NCBI RefSeq assembly: GCF_008017415.1
Contig: NZ_VRSV01000001.1
Location: 930,001 to 994,000 of the forward strand
Origin: Microbacterium hatanonis
Lineage (GTDB): Bacteria > Actinomycetota > Actinomycetes > Actinomycetales > Microbacteriaceae
Length of the DNA: 64,000 bases
Direction of reading: 5' to 3'
Shown: in pieces, positions 1-8,177 of the stretch
How positions within the stretch are numbered: the first letter of the stretch is position 1
Layout: each line of letters starts with the position of its first letter
Position numbers and translations under genes: made by a program
The notes under the pieces: model-generated
Seen by the model: only the letters and a program-made list of their open reading frames with translations
What the model was told of the DNA's origin: nothing
Database searches by the model: none

Positions 1-1024
1 TGCGTCGTCGCGTCTTGCCGCGAAGGCGTGCCGCGTTGTCGATCTCGTCGACCGTGGCGGTCGGCCCGGTCGGCGTGGCCGCATTCGCCGGGAGCACCTT
101 CGTGTAGCCGCCGGAGTCGAAGGCCTCGTCGTCGACGGCGGTGCCCACGGAGACGGCTCGGGCGACCTGGGGGGCCACCCCGAGCTCGCGCTCGATGTCG
201 CGAAGGCGCTGGAGCATGACCGACGCGTCGGTGGGCCGATCGTCGGGCACCTTCTCTGTCGACCACAGCACGAGCTCGTCGAGCTGCTCGGGAACGCTGG
301 GGTTCTTCGCGCTCGGACGGGGGACCGAGTCGGTCGCGTGCTGGAAGGCGATCTGCATGGGCTGCTCGCCCTTGTAGGGCTGCTCGCCGACGAGCATCTC
401 GTAGAGGAGGATGCCGAGGGAGTAGATGTCGCTGCGCGCATCCGCAGTTCCGCGGGTGACGAGCTCGGGTGCGAGGTAGGCGATCGTTCCCATGAGCATG
501 GCGCCGCTGGCGGTGTTCGCGGTCGTCGCGCGGGCGAGACCGAAGTCTCCGATCTTGATGCGGCCGTCTTCGGCGAGCAGCACGTTCTCGGGTTTCACGT
601 CGCGGTGGACGATTCCGGCCCGGTGTGCCGCCGCCAGACCCGAGAGCACGGCGTCCATGATCGTGATGGTCTGCGGAACCGTCAGGCGCTTCTGCTCGCG
701 CATGAGTTCGCGCAGCGTGATGCCGGGGAGGTACTCCATGACCAGGTAGGCCATCTCGCCGTCCTGGCCCTGATCGAAGACGTTGACCACGTGCGGATCC
801 GCCAGGCGCGCGGCTGAGCGCGCCTCCTGGATGAACCGGCTCTGGAACACGGTGTCATCGCTCAGATGGCCGTGCATCACCTTCAGCGCGACCCTGCGCT
901 CGAGTCGCATGTCGGTGGCCACGTACACGGTAGCCATACCGCCGCGCGCAATGCGCGCGCGAACCCGGTATCGGCCGTCGACGAGACGGCCGATCAGCGG
1001 GTCGGTCTGCTGACTCGTGCTCAC
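1..1024 (-). CDS. Serine/threonine protein kinase, PknB/PknL type (C-terminus outside window)
   Basis: Membrane-associated eukaryotic-type Ser/Thr kinase, N-terminal 341 residues only; the frame is open to the window edge. Reading the minus strand from GTG 1024 gives a glycine-rich loop (GGMATVY, about residues 28-34), the ATP-binding lysine in VALK (K48), the catalytic loop HRDVKPEN (about 140), DFG about 160 and an APE-like APEL. After the kinase domain follows a polar linker; transmembrane and PASTA parts, usual in this family, would lie upstream of base 1. A -10-like TAGACT stands 6 bases before the GTG, so the mRNA is probably leaderless. Its neighbour at 2155 resembles Rv2175c, the known substrate of M. 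tuberculosis PknL, so a PknL-like role is likely (inference). Confidence 0.9.
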   Translation of the reverse strand, partial: MSTSQQTDPLIGRLVDGRYRVRARIARGGMATVYVATDMRLERRVALKVMHGHLSDDTVFQSRFIQEARSAARLADPHVVNVFDQGQDGEMAYLVMEYLPGITLRELMREQKRLTVPQTITIMDAVLSGLAAAHRAGIVHRDVKPENVLLAEDGRIKIGDFGLARATTANTASGAMLMGTIAYLAPELVTRGTADARSDIYSLGILLYEMLVGEQPYKGEQPMQIAFQHATDSVPRPSAKNPSVPEQLDELVLWSTEKVPDDRPTDASVMLQRLRDIERELGVAPQVARAVSVGTAVDDEAFDSGGYTKVLPANAATPTGPTATVDEIDNAARLRGKTRRR

Positions 1025-1030
1025 GCTCAG

Positions 1031-1036
1031 AGTCTA
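1031..1036 (-). promoter_or_regulatory. -10 element of the kinase gene (leaderless)
   Basis: TAGACT on the minus strand, followed by exactly 6 bases and the GTG start at 1024. Matches the TANNNT-N6-start pattern seen repeatedly in this window. No convincing -35. Confidence 0.55.
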
Positions 1037-1109
1037 CGGAGCGGCTCCTGTGAGCCGGGGGAGCGGCTCACCGCCGTTATCCAGCTGTGCCCGAAGCGGA
1101 TGCTGCGCA

Positions 1110-2012
1110 TCACCGCAGTGCGGCGAGCCACAGGGCGGCGGGCGCCTCCCACTGCGCGTAACGCTCGGGGTAGGCCGAGATCTGCACGGCCTGTGCCGCG
1201 TCGGCATAGCTCATGGCCTCCCACCCGGCGATGTCGAGCAGCCCGCGGGTGCGCGTGCCGTTCGGATCGGAGGGGCCGCCATAGAACACCCGCACCGAGC
1301 GCGTCGGGTCGCTGACCTCGGCGGCCGACCCCCAGCCCATGCTCGGCCGCTGCTGGAACAGGCCCAGCGAGTCGCGGTCGCCCCAGTCGAGGTTCCGCAG
1401 CCACGACTCCTGCATCGCCGTGCCCAGGGCGATGGCGATCCCGCGGTCGGGCACGCCGAGCTCGCGACCCACCCGCACGATGACCTGTGCGTTGGCGACC
1501 TGCTCGGCGTCGAGTCCGTCGATGACCGGGGCCGCGGATGCAGCGGACGCGGTTCCCGCGGGCACGGCGATGACCTGCCCGGGGTAGATGATCGACGACC
1601 GGTCCAGCCCGTTCGCGGCGAGCACGGCGTCGGTGGTGGAGCCGTGGGTTCGGGCGATCCCGCTGATCGTGTCGCCCGCGCGGATCGTGTAGCCCGTGGC
1701 CGCGGGCGGCGAGGGAGTGACGGCCTCTGGGGCGGGGGCGGCCCCAACATCCGGGGCCCCCAACTGGATCTTCTGGCCGGGACGGATGATCGACGACCAC
1801 CCGAGTCCGTTGGTGCGGAGCACTTCGGCCGTGGACAGGCCGTGGCGTGCCGCGATGCCGCTGACGGTATCGCCGGGGGCGACGGTGTACTCGGCGGCGT
1901 GGGCCGCCTCGGGGACGCTGGCGAGGGCTAGGGCACCGACGAGAGCGACGGGCAGGCCCGCGAGGGCGCCCTTCGATCCGCGATGGGCAGGGTGAGCGAC
2001 AGGTCGACGCAT
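1110..2012 (-). CDS. Secreted LysM wall-binding protein with lysozyme-like C-terminal domain
   Basis: Predicted exported peptidoglycan-binding protein of 300 residues. The chosen ATG at 2012 gives a signal peptide with an AHA cleavage site near residue 39; the frame extends upstream to 2153 but that stretch has no signal peptide. Two LysM repeats follow (EYTVAPGDTVSGIAARHG, about 41-86; GYTIRAGDTISGIARTHG, about 103-150), then a domain with AMQESWLRNL, GLFQQRPSMGWG and a tyrosine-rich end, resembling the lysozyme/transglycosylase-like domain of actinobacterial wall hydrolases. The candidate catalytic glutamate is the E of MQES (inference). Divergent from the Rv2175c-like gene. It probably helps cleave or remodel the wall near the division gene cluster. 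Confidence 0.85.
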   Translation of the reverse strand: MRRPVAHPAHRGSKGALAGLPVALVGALALASVPEAAHAAEYTVAPGDTVSGIAARHGLSTAEVLRTNGLGWSSIIRPGQKIQLGAPDVGAAPAPEAVTPSPPAATGYTIRAGDTISGIARTHGSTTDAVLAANGLDRSSIIYPGQVIAVPAGTASAASAAPVIDGLDAEQVANAQVIVRVGRELGVPDRGIAIALGTAMQESWLRNLDWGDRDSLGLFQQRPSMGWGSAAEVSDPTRSVRVFYGGPSDPNGTRTRGLLDIAGWEAMSYADAAQAVQISAYPERYAQWEAPAALWLAALR

Positions 2013-2043
2013 GGGGGGGACATCCGTTCTTCCGACTCCGGGT

Positions 2044-2072
2044 ACCGTGTCACGGATGTGTACGTGTGTCAA
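2044..2072 (-). promoter_or_regulatory. Candidate promoter of the LysM protein gene
   Basis: A perfect TTGACA (-35) at 2072-2067 on the minus strand, 17-base spacer, then CACGGT, a poor -10. The region is also rich in TGAC/GTCA half-sites, so a regulator could bind here. Weak call. Confidence 0.3.
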
Positions 2073-2142
2073 CGGAAGTGACGCATGAGGCTGATGTGAA
2101 AGTCGTTGCCCGACCGCGGATGAGGACCGCGCGCGCGGATGA

Positions 2143-2148
2143 GATAGT
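2143..2148 (+). promoter_or_regulatory. -10 element of the Rv2175c-like gene (leaderless)
   Basis: GATAGT, 6 bases (GGCATC) before the GTG at 2155; differs from TATAGT only in the first base. No Shine-Dalgarno lies before the GTG. Confidence 0.5.
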
Positions 2149-2154
2149 GGCATC

Positions 2155-2496
2155 GTGAGCGGTGCGACCTTCGAAACGACCTGGCTGTCCCTTCCCGAAC
2201 TGGTGGAGGCGACCGGCGAGACGCTCAGCCGCGTCCGCCGGATGCTCGACGAGCGTCAGCTCGTCGGCACGCGACGAGACGGCAAGCTCCTCGTCCCCTC
2301 GGTGTTCCTCGTCGACGGCGAGCCGCTCGGGTCGCTTCGCGGCACGCTGATCGTGCTGCACGATCGCGGATTCACCGACGACGAGGCGATCGAGTGGCTG
2401 CTCTCCCCGGAGGAGTCCATCGGCGTCTCGCCGATCGAGTCGCTGCTCGCCGGGCGCAAGAGCGAAGTGCGTCGCGTCGCGCAGTCGCTCGGCTGA
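2155..2496 (+). CDS. Rv2175c-family winged-helix DNA-binding protein
   Basis: Small (113 aa) helix-turn-helix protein. Residues 11-50 (LSLPELVEATGETLSRVRRM) form the HTH; the C-terminal half (RGFTDDEAIEWLL, PIESLLAGRKSEVRRVAQSLG) matches my recollection of the Rv2175c family. In M. tuberculosis, Rv2175c binds DNA and is phosphorylated by PknL on an N-terminal threonine; here the N-terminal tail has threonines at 5, 8 and 9 (TFETTW). The kinase gene is two genes away and the polyprenyl synthase follows at once (convergent, 13-base gap), as in mycobacteria. GTG start supported by the leaderless -10. Regulatory targets cannot be read from the sequence. Confidence 0.85.
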   Translation: MSGATFETTWLSLPELVEATGETLSRVRRMLDERQLVGTRRDGKLLVPSVFLVDGEPLGSLRGTLIVLHDRGFTDDEAIEWLLSPEESIGVSPIESLLAGRKSEVRRVAQSLG

Positions 2497-2509
2497 ACCC
2501 TGCTTCCGC

Positions 2510-3607
2510 TCAGGCGGACCGGGTCGTGGCCGCGCGAGCCAGATCGCGCAGCTCGCCGACCGCCGCATTGCCGAGGCGCGCGCCCGAGAGGGCGCGATCG
2601 GCGGTGCGTGCGTAGTCGGTGATCAGCTGCTCGACGCGGTCGAGCGCACCGGTCTCGACGATCGTCTGCTGCAGCGAGGCGATCTGCTCGTCGTCCAGAG
2701 TCGGATCGCCGATGAGCTCGTCGAACACCCGACGAGACCCCGCAGACAGGCCCTCCCGGGCGTACGCCACGAGCACGGTTCGCTTGCCCTCGCGCAGGTC
2801 GTCTCCCGACGGCTTGCCGGTCACGGCTGCGTCTCCGAAGACCCCGAGCACGTCGTCGCGCAATTGGAACGCCATCCCCACCGGGTGGCCGAACGCCGAG
2901 AGCGCGTCGCGCTGCTCCTCGTCGGCTTCGCCCAGGGCGGCCCCGATGAGCAACGGCTGCTGGATGCTGTACCGCGCCGACTTGAAGGATGCGACGCGCA
3001 GCGCGCGCTCCGCGTGGTGCTCGTCGGGCTGGCGGACGAACGCCGATTCCTCCGCGATGTCGAGGAACTGACCGATCGTGACGTCGCGGCGCATGCGCGC
3101 GTACTCGGCGCGGGCAGACGCCGCCGCCGCGGTCGGGCGGGTCGTGAGGCCCTCTTCGAGCAGATCGTCGCTCCACGCCACGAGCAGATCGCCCAGCAGG
3201 ATCGCGCCGGAGCGGCCGAACGCCGCGGCGTCGCCGTGCCAACCCGATTCGCGGTGCACGGCCTCGAGGGCACGGTGGGTCGCGGGGCGTCCGCGACGGG
3301 TGTCGGAGTTGTCGATGATGTCGTCGTGCACCAGCGCGGCAGCGTGGAAGATCTCCAGCGACGCCGCCGCGGCGACGATGCCGTCGGGGTCGGATGCGGC
3401 CGGGCGCCCGCCGGCTTCGACGACGGCGCGCCAGCCGGTCAGGCAGAAACGGGCGCGGAGGCGCTTTCCACCGCGGAGCGCATCGGCGGCGACCTCGACG
3501 AAACGGCCCGCTTCGTCCCCCATCTCGTCGGAAGAGCGGGTCTGCGAACCCACGAAGTTGTCGAGTCGCTGGGAAACAGCCTCGATGGGATCCGGGGAGG
3601 GCAGCAC
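2510..3607 (-). CDS. idsA2: Polyprenyl (geranylgeranyl-type) diphosphate synthase
   Basis: Trans-isoprenyl diphosphate synthase, 365 aa: condenses isopentenyl diphosphate with allylic diphosphates to make C15-C25 chains for menaquinone, carotenoid or lipid-carrier synthesis. Visible signatures: GGKRLRAR (about 46), the first aspartate-rich motif DDIIDNSDTRRG (about 96), the GQFLDIAEE region and the second motif QLRDDVLGVFGD (about 233). Chain length cannot be told from the motifs alone. GTG start at 3607 has TAGGCT 6 bases upstream, so it is probably leaderless. The position between the Rv2175c-like gene and mraZ matches mycobacterial idsA2. Confidence 0.9.
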   Translation of the reverse strand: MLPSPDPIEAVSQRLDNFVGSQTRSSDEMGDEAGRFVEVAADALRGGKRLRARFCLTGWRAVVEAGGRPAASDPDGIVAAAASLEIFHAAALVHDDIIDNSDTRRGRPATHRALEAVHRESGWHGDAAAFGRSGAILLGDLLVAWSDDLLEEGLTTRPTAAAASARAEYARMRRDVTIGQFLDIAEESAFVRQPDEHHAERALRVASFKSARYSIQQPLLIGAALGEADEEQRDALSAFGHPVGMAFQLRDDVLGVFGDAAVTGKPSGDDLREGKRTVLVAYAREGLSAGSRRVFDELIGDPTLDDEQIASLQQTIVETGALDRVEQLITDYARTADRALSGARLGNAAVGELRDLARAATTRSA

Positions 3608-3613
3608 GGGCCT

Positions 3614-3619
3614 AGCCTA
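3614..3619 (-). promoter_or_regulatory. -10 element of idsA2 (leaderless)
   Basis: TAGGCT on the minus strand, 6 bases (AGGCCC) before the GTG at 3607. Confidence 0.55.
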
Positions 3620-3636
3620 GTGATCAGCGGCACGCG

Positions 3637-3642
3637 TACAAT
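3637..3642 (+). promoter_or_regulatory. Candidate -10 of the DUF3040 gene
   Basis: TACAAT about 28 bases before the ATG at 3671, followed by a Shine-Dalgarno-like AAGAGGGGG. No clear -35. Confidence 0.4.
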
Positions 3643-3670
3643 CGATGCCACGAGTACAAGAGGGGGATGC

Positions 3671-4057
3671 ATGCCACTGTCAGAGCAGGAGCAGCGTCTG
3701 CTGGACGAGATGGAACGCCATCTCATGCGAAACGACGCCGATGTCGTCACGGCCCCTGGTCGTGCCCTCAGTTATCGGAACATCGTGTACGGCACGATCC
3801 TGGTGCTCGTCGGGATCGGCGCCCTCATCGCGGGCGTAGCGATCAACGTGCAGGCCGCGAGCATCGCGGTGGGTGTGATCGGCTTCGTCGTCATGCTCGG
3901 CGGAGTGATCCTCGCCGTCACGCCTCTTCGCGGGTCGGCCCCGTCGCCCAGTTCACCCGCCGCCGCCCCGTCGGCCGGCGCCTCGAAATCGCGAGCCGGC
4001 TCCTCGTTCATGGACCGGATGAATGATCGCTGGGATCGACGCAACGACCCCTCCTAA
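3671..4057 (+). CDS. DUF3040 family membrane protein
   Basis: 128-residue protein of the actinobacterial DUF3040 family. The N-terminus MPLSEQEQRLLDEMERHL is the family hallmark; two hydrophobic helices follow (about 40-62 and 65-84), then a Pro/Ser/Ala-rich and basic tail. Start chosen for its AAGAGGGGG ribosome site; longer upstream reading lacks one. It lies between idsA2 (divergent) and the mraZ operon and ends in its own terminator. The function is unknown; in relatives it is often found next to the division cluster. Confidence 0.85.
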   Translation: MPLSEQEQRLLDEMERHLMRNDADVVTAPGRALSYRNIVYGTILVLVGIGALIAGVAINVQAASIAVGVIGFVVMLGGVILAVTPLRGSAPSPSSPAAAPSAGASKSRAGSSFMDRMNDRWDRRNDPS

Positions 4058-4066
4058 TCCACCCTG

Positions 4067-4103
4067 AGAAACCCCGACTCCTCGGAGTCGGGGTTTTTTC
4101 TTT
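4067..4103 (+). terminator. Rho-independent terminator
   Basis: AACCCCGACTCC / GGAGTCGGGGTT hairpin with a 2-base loop followed by TTTTTT, just after the DUF3040 stop. It isolates the dcw operon from upstream transcription. Confidence 0.9.
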
Positions 4104-4144
4104 GCCCGGATGTCCCTCCACGATCCTCCACGGGCCCCCCGCGT

Positions 4145-4175
4145 CAGACCCCCGCCCCGGAACGGCGGGGGTCTG
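4145..4175 (+). promoter_or_regulatory. GC-rich hairpin upstream of mraZ, no U-tract
   Basis: CAGACCCCCGCC (4145-4156) and its perfect complement GGCGGGGGTCTG (4164-4175) around a 7-base loop. It lies 41 bases after the terminator and 75 before the MraZ boxes. It may be a second terminator, a barrier or a regulatory structure. Confidence 0.5.
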
Positions 4176-4250
4176 CGGCGTTCGAGGGCGCGCAGCATCC
4201 GCCTATCACATCGCCGGACTTCCCCGGAATATCGCCGAACATGATGGTGA

Positions 4251-4280
4251 AGTGGAGGAGAGTGGAGTAAAGTGGGGCTC
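4251..4280 (+). promoter_or_regulatory. MraZ operator: three 10-bp direct repeats
   Basis: AGTGGAGGAG (4251), AGTGGAGTAA (4261) and AGTGGGGCTC (4271) are in perfect 10-base phase, 33 bases before the mraZ start. MraZ proteins are known to bind TGGG/GTGG-type direct repeats with about one helical turn spacing in front of their own operon, so autoregulation of the dcw cluster is expected. Confidence 0.85.
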
Positions 4281-4312
4281 ACTTCGCAGGCCGGACGAAG
4301 GGGGGAGAGCGG

Positions 4313-4744
4313 ATGCTGCTCGGCACGCACACCCCCAAGCTCGACGACAAAGGGCGCGTCATCCTTCCGGCGAAGTTCCGCGACGACCTGAGCGGCGGCG
4401 TCGTGGTCACTCGCGGCCAGGAGCGATGCCTCTACGTGTTCAGCGAGGCGGAGTTCGAGCGGGTGCACGAGCGCATCCGTGAGGCGCCGCTCAGCAACAA
4501 GCAGGCCCGCGACTTCCTGCGCATGTTCCTCTCGGGGGCCAGCGCGGAGAAGCCCGACAGCCAGAACCGGATCACGGTGCCGCCGGCACTGCGCACCTAC
4601 GCCGGGCTCGAGCGCGAGCTCGTCGTGACCGGAGTCGGCGCGCACGCCGAGATCTGGAACGCCGACGCGTGGAACTCCTACGCCGAAGCGAACGAAGACA
4701 CGTATTCCGAGATGGAGCAGGAGGTGATCCCGGGCTTGTTCTGA
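4313..4744 (+). CDS. mraZ: Transcriptional regulator MraZ
   Basis: 143 aa, usual length. Two tandem SpoVT/AbrB-like domains, each with the D-x-[KQ]-[GN]-R-[IV] signature: [14 protein letters not shown] (residues 10-23) and [14 protein letters not shown] (about 81-94). It forms a ring-shaped oligomer that binds repeats upstream of the dcw operon and represses it. First gene of the cluster, with a strong ribosome site (GGGGGGAGAG) and its own operator at 4251-4280. Confidence 0.96.
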   Translation: MLLGTHTPKLDDKGRVILPAKFRDDLSGGVVVTRGQERCLYVFSEAEFERVHERIREAPLSNKQARDFLRMFLSGASAEKPDSQNRITVPPALRTYAGLERELVVTGVGAHAEIWNADAWNSYAEANEDTYSEMEQEVIPGLF

Positions 4745-4845
4745 TCCTCGGCCGTGATTCCCAGCCGCTCGCCCTGACGCACTTCCCCCGCGCCAGGTCG
4801 ATGCGGAGGGGGATCAGGGTCCCGGATCACGAAGCCCTTCTTCCC

Positions 4846-5799
4846 ATGGAAGCTCGCGATCTCCACACCCCCGTCCTCCTCGACCGCTGCGTCGAGCTCC
4901 TCGCCCCCGCTCTCGAGCGCGACGGAGCCGTCTTCGTCGATGCCACCCTCGGCATGGGAGGGCACTCCGAGGCGTTCCTCCAGCGCTTCCCGGGTGTCCG
5001 GCTCATCGGCCTCGACCGCGACACCGACGCACTGCGCATCGCCGGCGACCGCCTCGCGCCCTTCGGCGACCGCGTGACCCTGGTGCACACGGTCTACGAC
5101 GGCATCGCCGAGGCGATCGCGTCGGCGGGCGTCGACCGCGTCGACGGGATCCTCTTCGACCTCGGCGTCTCGTCGCTGCAGCTCGACCTTGCCGACCGCG
5201 GCTTCGCCTACGCGCAGGACGCTCCGCTCGACATGCGGATGGACCAGAGCGGGGGAGTGACGGCGGCCGAGATCCTCGCGACCTACGGCGAAGGCGCGCT
5301 CCGGCGGATCTTCGAGCGCTACGGCGAGGAGAAGCTCGCCGCGCGCTACGCCCGTGCCATCATCGCCGCGCGGCAGCAGGAGCCGATCCTCCGATCCGGG
5401 CGTCTCGTCTCGATCCTCCACGACGCGACCCCCGCGGCCGTGCAGCGCGCGGGGCACCCCGCCAAGCGCGTCTTCCAGGCGCTGCGCATCGAGGTCAACC
5501 AAGAGCTCTCCGTGCTCGAACGGGCGCTGCCCGCCGCGCTCGACGCGCTCGCGGTGGGCGGGCGCATCGTCGTCATGGCCTATCAGTCGCTCGAAGACCG
5601 TCTGGTCAAGCACGTGCTGGCGGATGCTGCCGCCTCGACCGCCCCGCGCGGACTCCCCGTCGAGCTCCCCGAGCACACCCCCCGTTTCCGCCTGCTGGTG
5701 AAAGGGGCGGAGATCGCGAGCGACGAGGAACGCGCACGCAATCCCCGAGCCACACCGGTGCGTCTGCGCGCCGCCGAACGATTGAAGGAGGCCGCATGA
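4846..5799 (+). CDS. rsmH: 16S rRNA (cytosine1402-N4)-methyltransferase
   Basis: SAM-dependent methyltransferase (also mraW), 317 aa. SAM motif [15 protein letters not shown] (about 26-40), [12 protein letters not shown] (about 52-63) and the family signature [11 protein letters not shown] with GFAY and DMRMD (about 103-130). The frame opens upstream at 4669, inside mraZ, and another ATG lies at 4801; ATG 4846 was chosen because family homology begins at DLHTPVLL just after it. The ribosome site there is weak, so the start is less sure than the identity. Stop overlaps the ftsL-like gene by ATGA. Confidence 0.93.
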   Translation: MEARDLHTPVLLDRCVELLAPALERDGAVFVDATLGMGGHSEAFLQRFPGVRLIGLDRDTDALRIAGDRLAPFGDRVTLVHTVYDGIAEAIASAGVDRVDGILFDLGVSSLQLDLADRGFAYAQDAPLDMRMDQSGGVTAAEILATYGEGALRRIFERYGEEKLAARYARAIIAARQQEPILRSGRLVSILHDATPAAVQRAGHPAKRVFQALRIEVNQELSVLERALPAALDALAVGGRIVVMAYQSLEDRLVKHVLADAAASTAPRGLPVELPEHTPRFRLLVKGAEIASDEERARNPRATPVRLRAAERLKEAA

Positions 5800-6368
5800 G
5801 CGATCTCGCCTACGAGCTCTTCCCGGCCTCACCGCGCCGCGTCGAGAACCCCGAACGACGTCTGCGGCCTCTCGACGCGCCCCAGCGCCGTCGTCGTCCC
5901 AAGCTCGCGTACGGCATCATCGCCGTCGCCGGTGCCGTGGCGATCGCCCTGGCTCAGATGACGTTCTCGATCCTCACCACCCAGGGCACGTTCGAGGTCG
6001 CCGCACTCAACCAGCAGCAGCGCGACCTGAACTATGAGAAGCAGATGCTCTACGACGAGGTCGCCGGTCTCGGCTCGCCGCAGTACCTCGCCGCGAACGC
6101 GTCGGCACTGGGGATGGTGGTCGCCGACACCCCCTCCTACCTCCGCCTCAGCGACGGCGCCCTGATCGGGGCGGGGCAGCCCGCGTCGGGCACGTCCTCC
6201 GTCGATGCGATCGGTCGCGGGGCGGTGCAGAACGCCCTCATCGCCGACACCCCGCTCGTCACGGCGCCCGACGCCACGATCCAGGGAGCGCCCATGGCCG
6301 AATCGACGGGCGATTCCGCGACACCCCCGCCGATCGCCGACGGTCTGCCGACTCCGGCGACACGCTAG
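5796..6368 (+). CDS. FtsL-like division protein
   Basis: 190-residue bitopic protein in the ftsL position: short basic N-terminus ([11 protein letters not shown]), one membrane helix (about 38-58) and an extracytoplasmic segment predicted to coil ([19 protein letters not shown]), then a low-complexity Ala/Thr/Pro tail. FtsL forms a complex with FtsB and FtsQ to activate FtsW-FtsI. Sequence conservation of FtsL is low, so the call rests on topology and position. Coupled to rsmH by a 4-base overlap and followed after 4 bases by ftsI. Confidence 0.8.
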   Translation: MSDLAYELFPASPRRVENPERRLRPLDAPQRRRRPKLAYGIIAVAGAVAIALAQMTFSILTTQGTFEVAALNQQQRDLNYEKQMLYDEVAGLGSPQYLAANASALGMVVADTPSYLRLSDGALIGAGQPASGTSSVDAIGRGAVQNALIADTPLVTAPDATIQGAPMAESTGDSATPPPIADGLPTPATR

Positions 6369-6372
6369 CCCC

Positions 6373-8157
6373 ATGACGACGCGCAGCACTCGCAGTTCAC
6401 GCCGTCGCACGGTGGTCGCCCTCTCGGTCGTCCTCGCCGTGCTCATCGTCTTCGTCGTGCGACTCGTCGACATCCAGGTCGTCAACGCGCGCGAGCACAT
6501 CGACGACTCGCTCGCCCTCGGGTTCGGCGCCTCGCAGACCCTCTTCGGGGCGCGGGGCGAGATCGTCGACGAGAACGGCGACACGCTCGCCGGCAGCATC
6601 CTGCTCTACGACGCCCAGCTCGACCCGATGCTCGCGCAGGACGGCATCACCCGGAAGGACGAGAACGGCACGTCGGTCAAGGTCTCCTGGCCCGACCTCG
6701 CCGCGCAGATGGCGCAGATCACCGGTCAGACGGCCGAAGAGGTCGAGAAGATCGTCACCGACGCCCTCGCCGTCAACGAGGAATCCCGCTGGGCCTACCT
6801 CAAGCAGGGCATCACCACCGAGCAGCGCCTCGCGCTCGCCGACCTCGGTGCGCCCTTCCTCACCTTCGTGACGCATCCGGCCCGCACGTACCCCGACGGC
6901 GCGGTCGGCGGCAACCTCGTCGGGTTCGTCGGTCGCGACGGCGAGGCGCTCGCCGGCCTCGAACTGGCGCAGAACGACTGCCTCTCGTCGGAGAACGGCA
7001 CGCGGAAGTACCAGCGGGGCAAGGACGGCGTCATCCTGCCCGGCACCCAGGTGGACGACCCCGCCGTGGACGGGGGGACCCTCCAGCTCACGATCAACCG
7101 CGACCTGCAGTGGTACCTGACGCAGCTGATCGCCGAGCAGGCGCAGAACGTCGGAGCGAAGTCCGGAACCATCACCGTCGTCGATGCGAAGACCGGCAAG
7201 GTGCGCGCCGCCGCCGAGTGGCCGACCGTCGATCCGAACGCCTACGACGCCTCCGCCCCGGAGGACCGGTACAGCCGCATCTTCTCGGGCACGTTCGAAC
7301 CCGGTTCGACGTTCAAGGCGCTCACCGCCGCGATCGCCATCGACGCGGGGGGACAGAACCCCGGTTCGACCGTCACGGCCGCCAATCGCGAGACCTTCCC
7401 CAACGGCGCGACCGTGCGCGACCCCACGGCGCACCCCACGAACAACTACACCCTGACCGGGGTTCTCATCGACTCGTCGAACGTCGGCATCTCGAAGTTC
7501 GGCGACACCGTCTCGGCGCAGACGCGATACGACTACCTGAAGAACTTCGGCATCGGCGAGAGCGAGAACTTCGGGCTCGGCCAGGGGGTCGGCGAACTCC
7601 GCACCCCCGACACGTGGGACAACCAGACCTTCTACAACACGAACTTCGGTCAGGGTCTCACCACGACCGTCCCCGAGCTCGTCGGCGCGTACCAGACCCT
7701 CGCGAACGGCGGGATGCGCATGCCGCTGTCGATCGTCGAGGGGTGCACCGCCTCGGACGGCACGGTCACCGACGTTCCGGATGCGACCGGTCAGCAGGTC
7801 GTGTCCGAGACGGCGGCGGGCGACGTCTCGCTGATGCTGGAGAACGTCGCCACCCAGGGGTCGCTCGCCAAGCAGGTGGCCGTGCCCGGGTACCGGCTCG
7901 CGGTCAAGACCGGAACCGGTGAGAAGAGCGATGGCATGGGCGGTTACAAGGCCGGGGCGTACTTCACCACGATGATCGGATTCGCCCCCGCCGAGGACCC
8001 GCAGTACGTCGTCGCCGTCACCCTCGACGAGCCCGTGACGGTAAAGTCGTCTGCGGCCAACGCGCCCGCATTCCAGAAGGCCATGACGCAGGTCCTCAAG
8101 ACCTACCGCGTCATGCCGTCGGAATCGGAGACCCCCGAACTGCCCAAGTTCGGCTGA
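6373..8157 (+). CDS. ftsI: Peptidoglycan D,D-transpeptidase FtsI (PBP3)
   Basis: Septal class B penicillin-binding protein, 594 aa. A membrane anchor near the N-terminus (VVALSVVLAVLIVFVVRLVD, about 15-34), a dimerisation domain, then the transpeptidase with catalytic Ser in STFK (S312), SSN (S368) and KTGTG (K512). It crosslinks septal peptidoglycan with FtsW. ATG 6373 gives the basic N-terminus MTTRSTRSSRRR expected before the anchor; the frame is open upstream but reads through the ftsL-like gene. The next gene is murF, not murE. Confidence 0.95.
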   Translation: MTTRSTRSSRRRTVVALSVVLAVLIVFVVRLVDIQVVNAREHIDDSLALGFGASQTLFGARGEIVDENGDTLAGSILLYDAQLDPMLAQDGITRKDENGTSVKVSWPDLAAQMAQITGQTAEEVEKIVTDALAVNEESRWAYLKQGITTEQRLALADLGAPFLTFVTHPARTYPDGAVGGNLVGFVGRDGEALAGLELAQNDCLSSENGTRKYQRGKDGVILPGTQVDDPAVDGGTLQLTINRDLQWYLTQLIAEQAQNVGAKSGTITVVDAKTGKVRAAAEWPTVDPNAYDASAPEDRYSRIFSGTFEPGSTFKALTAAIAIDAGGQNPGSTVTAANRETFPNGATVRDPTAHPTNNYTLTGVLIDSSNVGISKFGDTVSAQTRYDYLKNFGIGESENFGLGQGVGELRTPDTWDNQTFYNTNFGQGLTTTVPELVGAYQTLANGGMRMPLSIVEGCTASDGTVTDVPDATGQQVVSETAAGDVSLMLENVATQGSLAKQVAVPGYRLAVKTGTGEKSDGMGGYKAGAYFTTMIGFAPAEDPQYVVAVTLDEPVTVKSSAANAPAFQKAMTQVLKTYRVMPSESETPELPKFG

Positions 8158-8177
8158 CCGCCGCAGCCCGCGAACCT

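Noticed and set aside
4669..4845. Longer rsmH with start inside mraZ
   Set aside because: The extra 59 residues have no homology to RsmH, which begins at DLHTPVLL near 4846.
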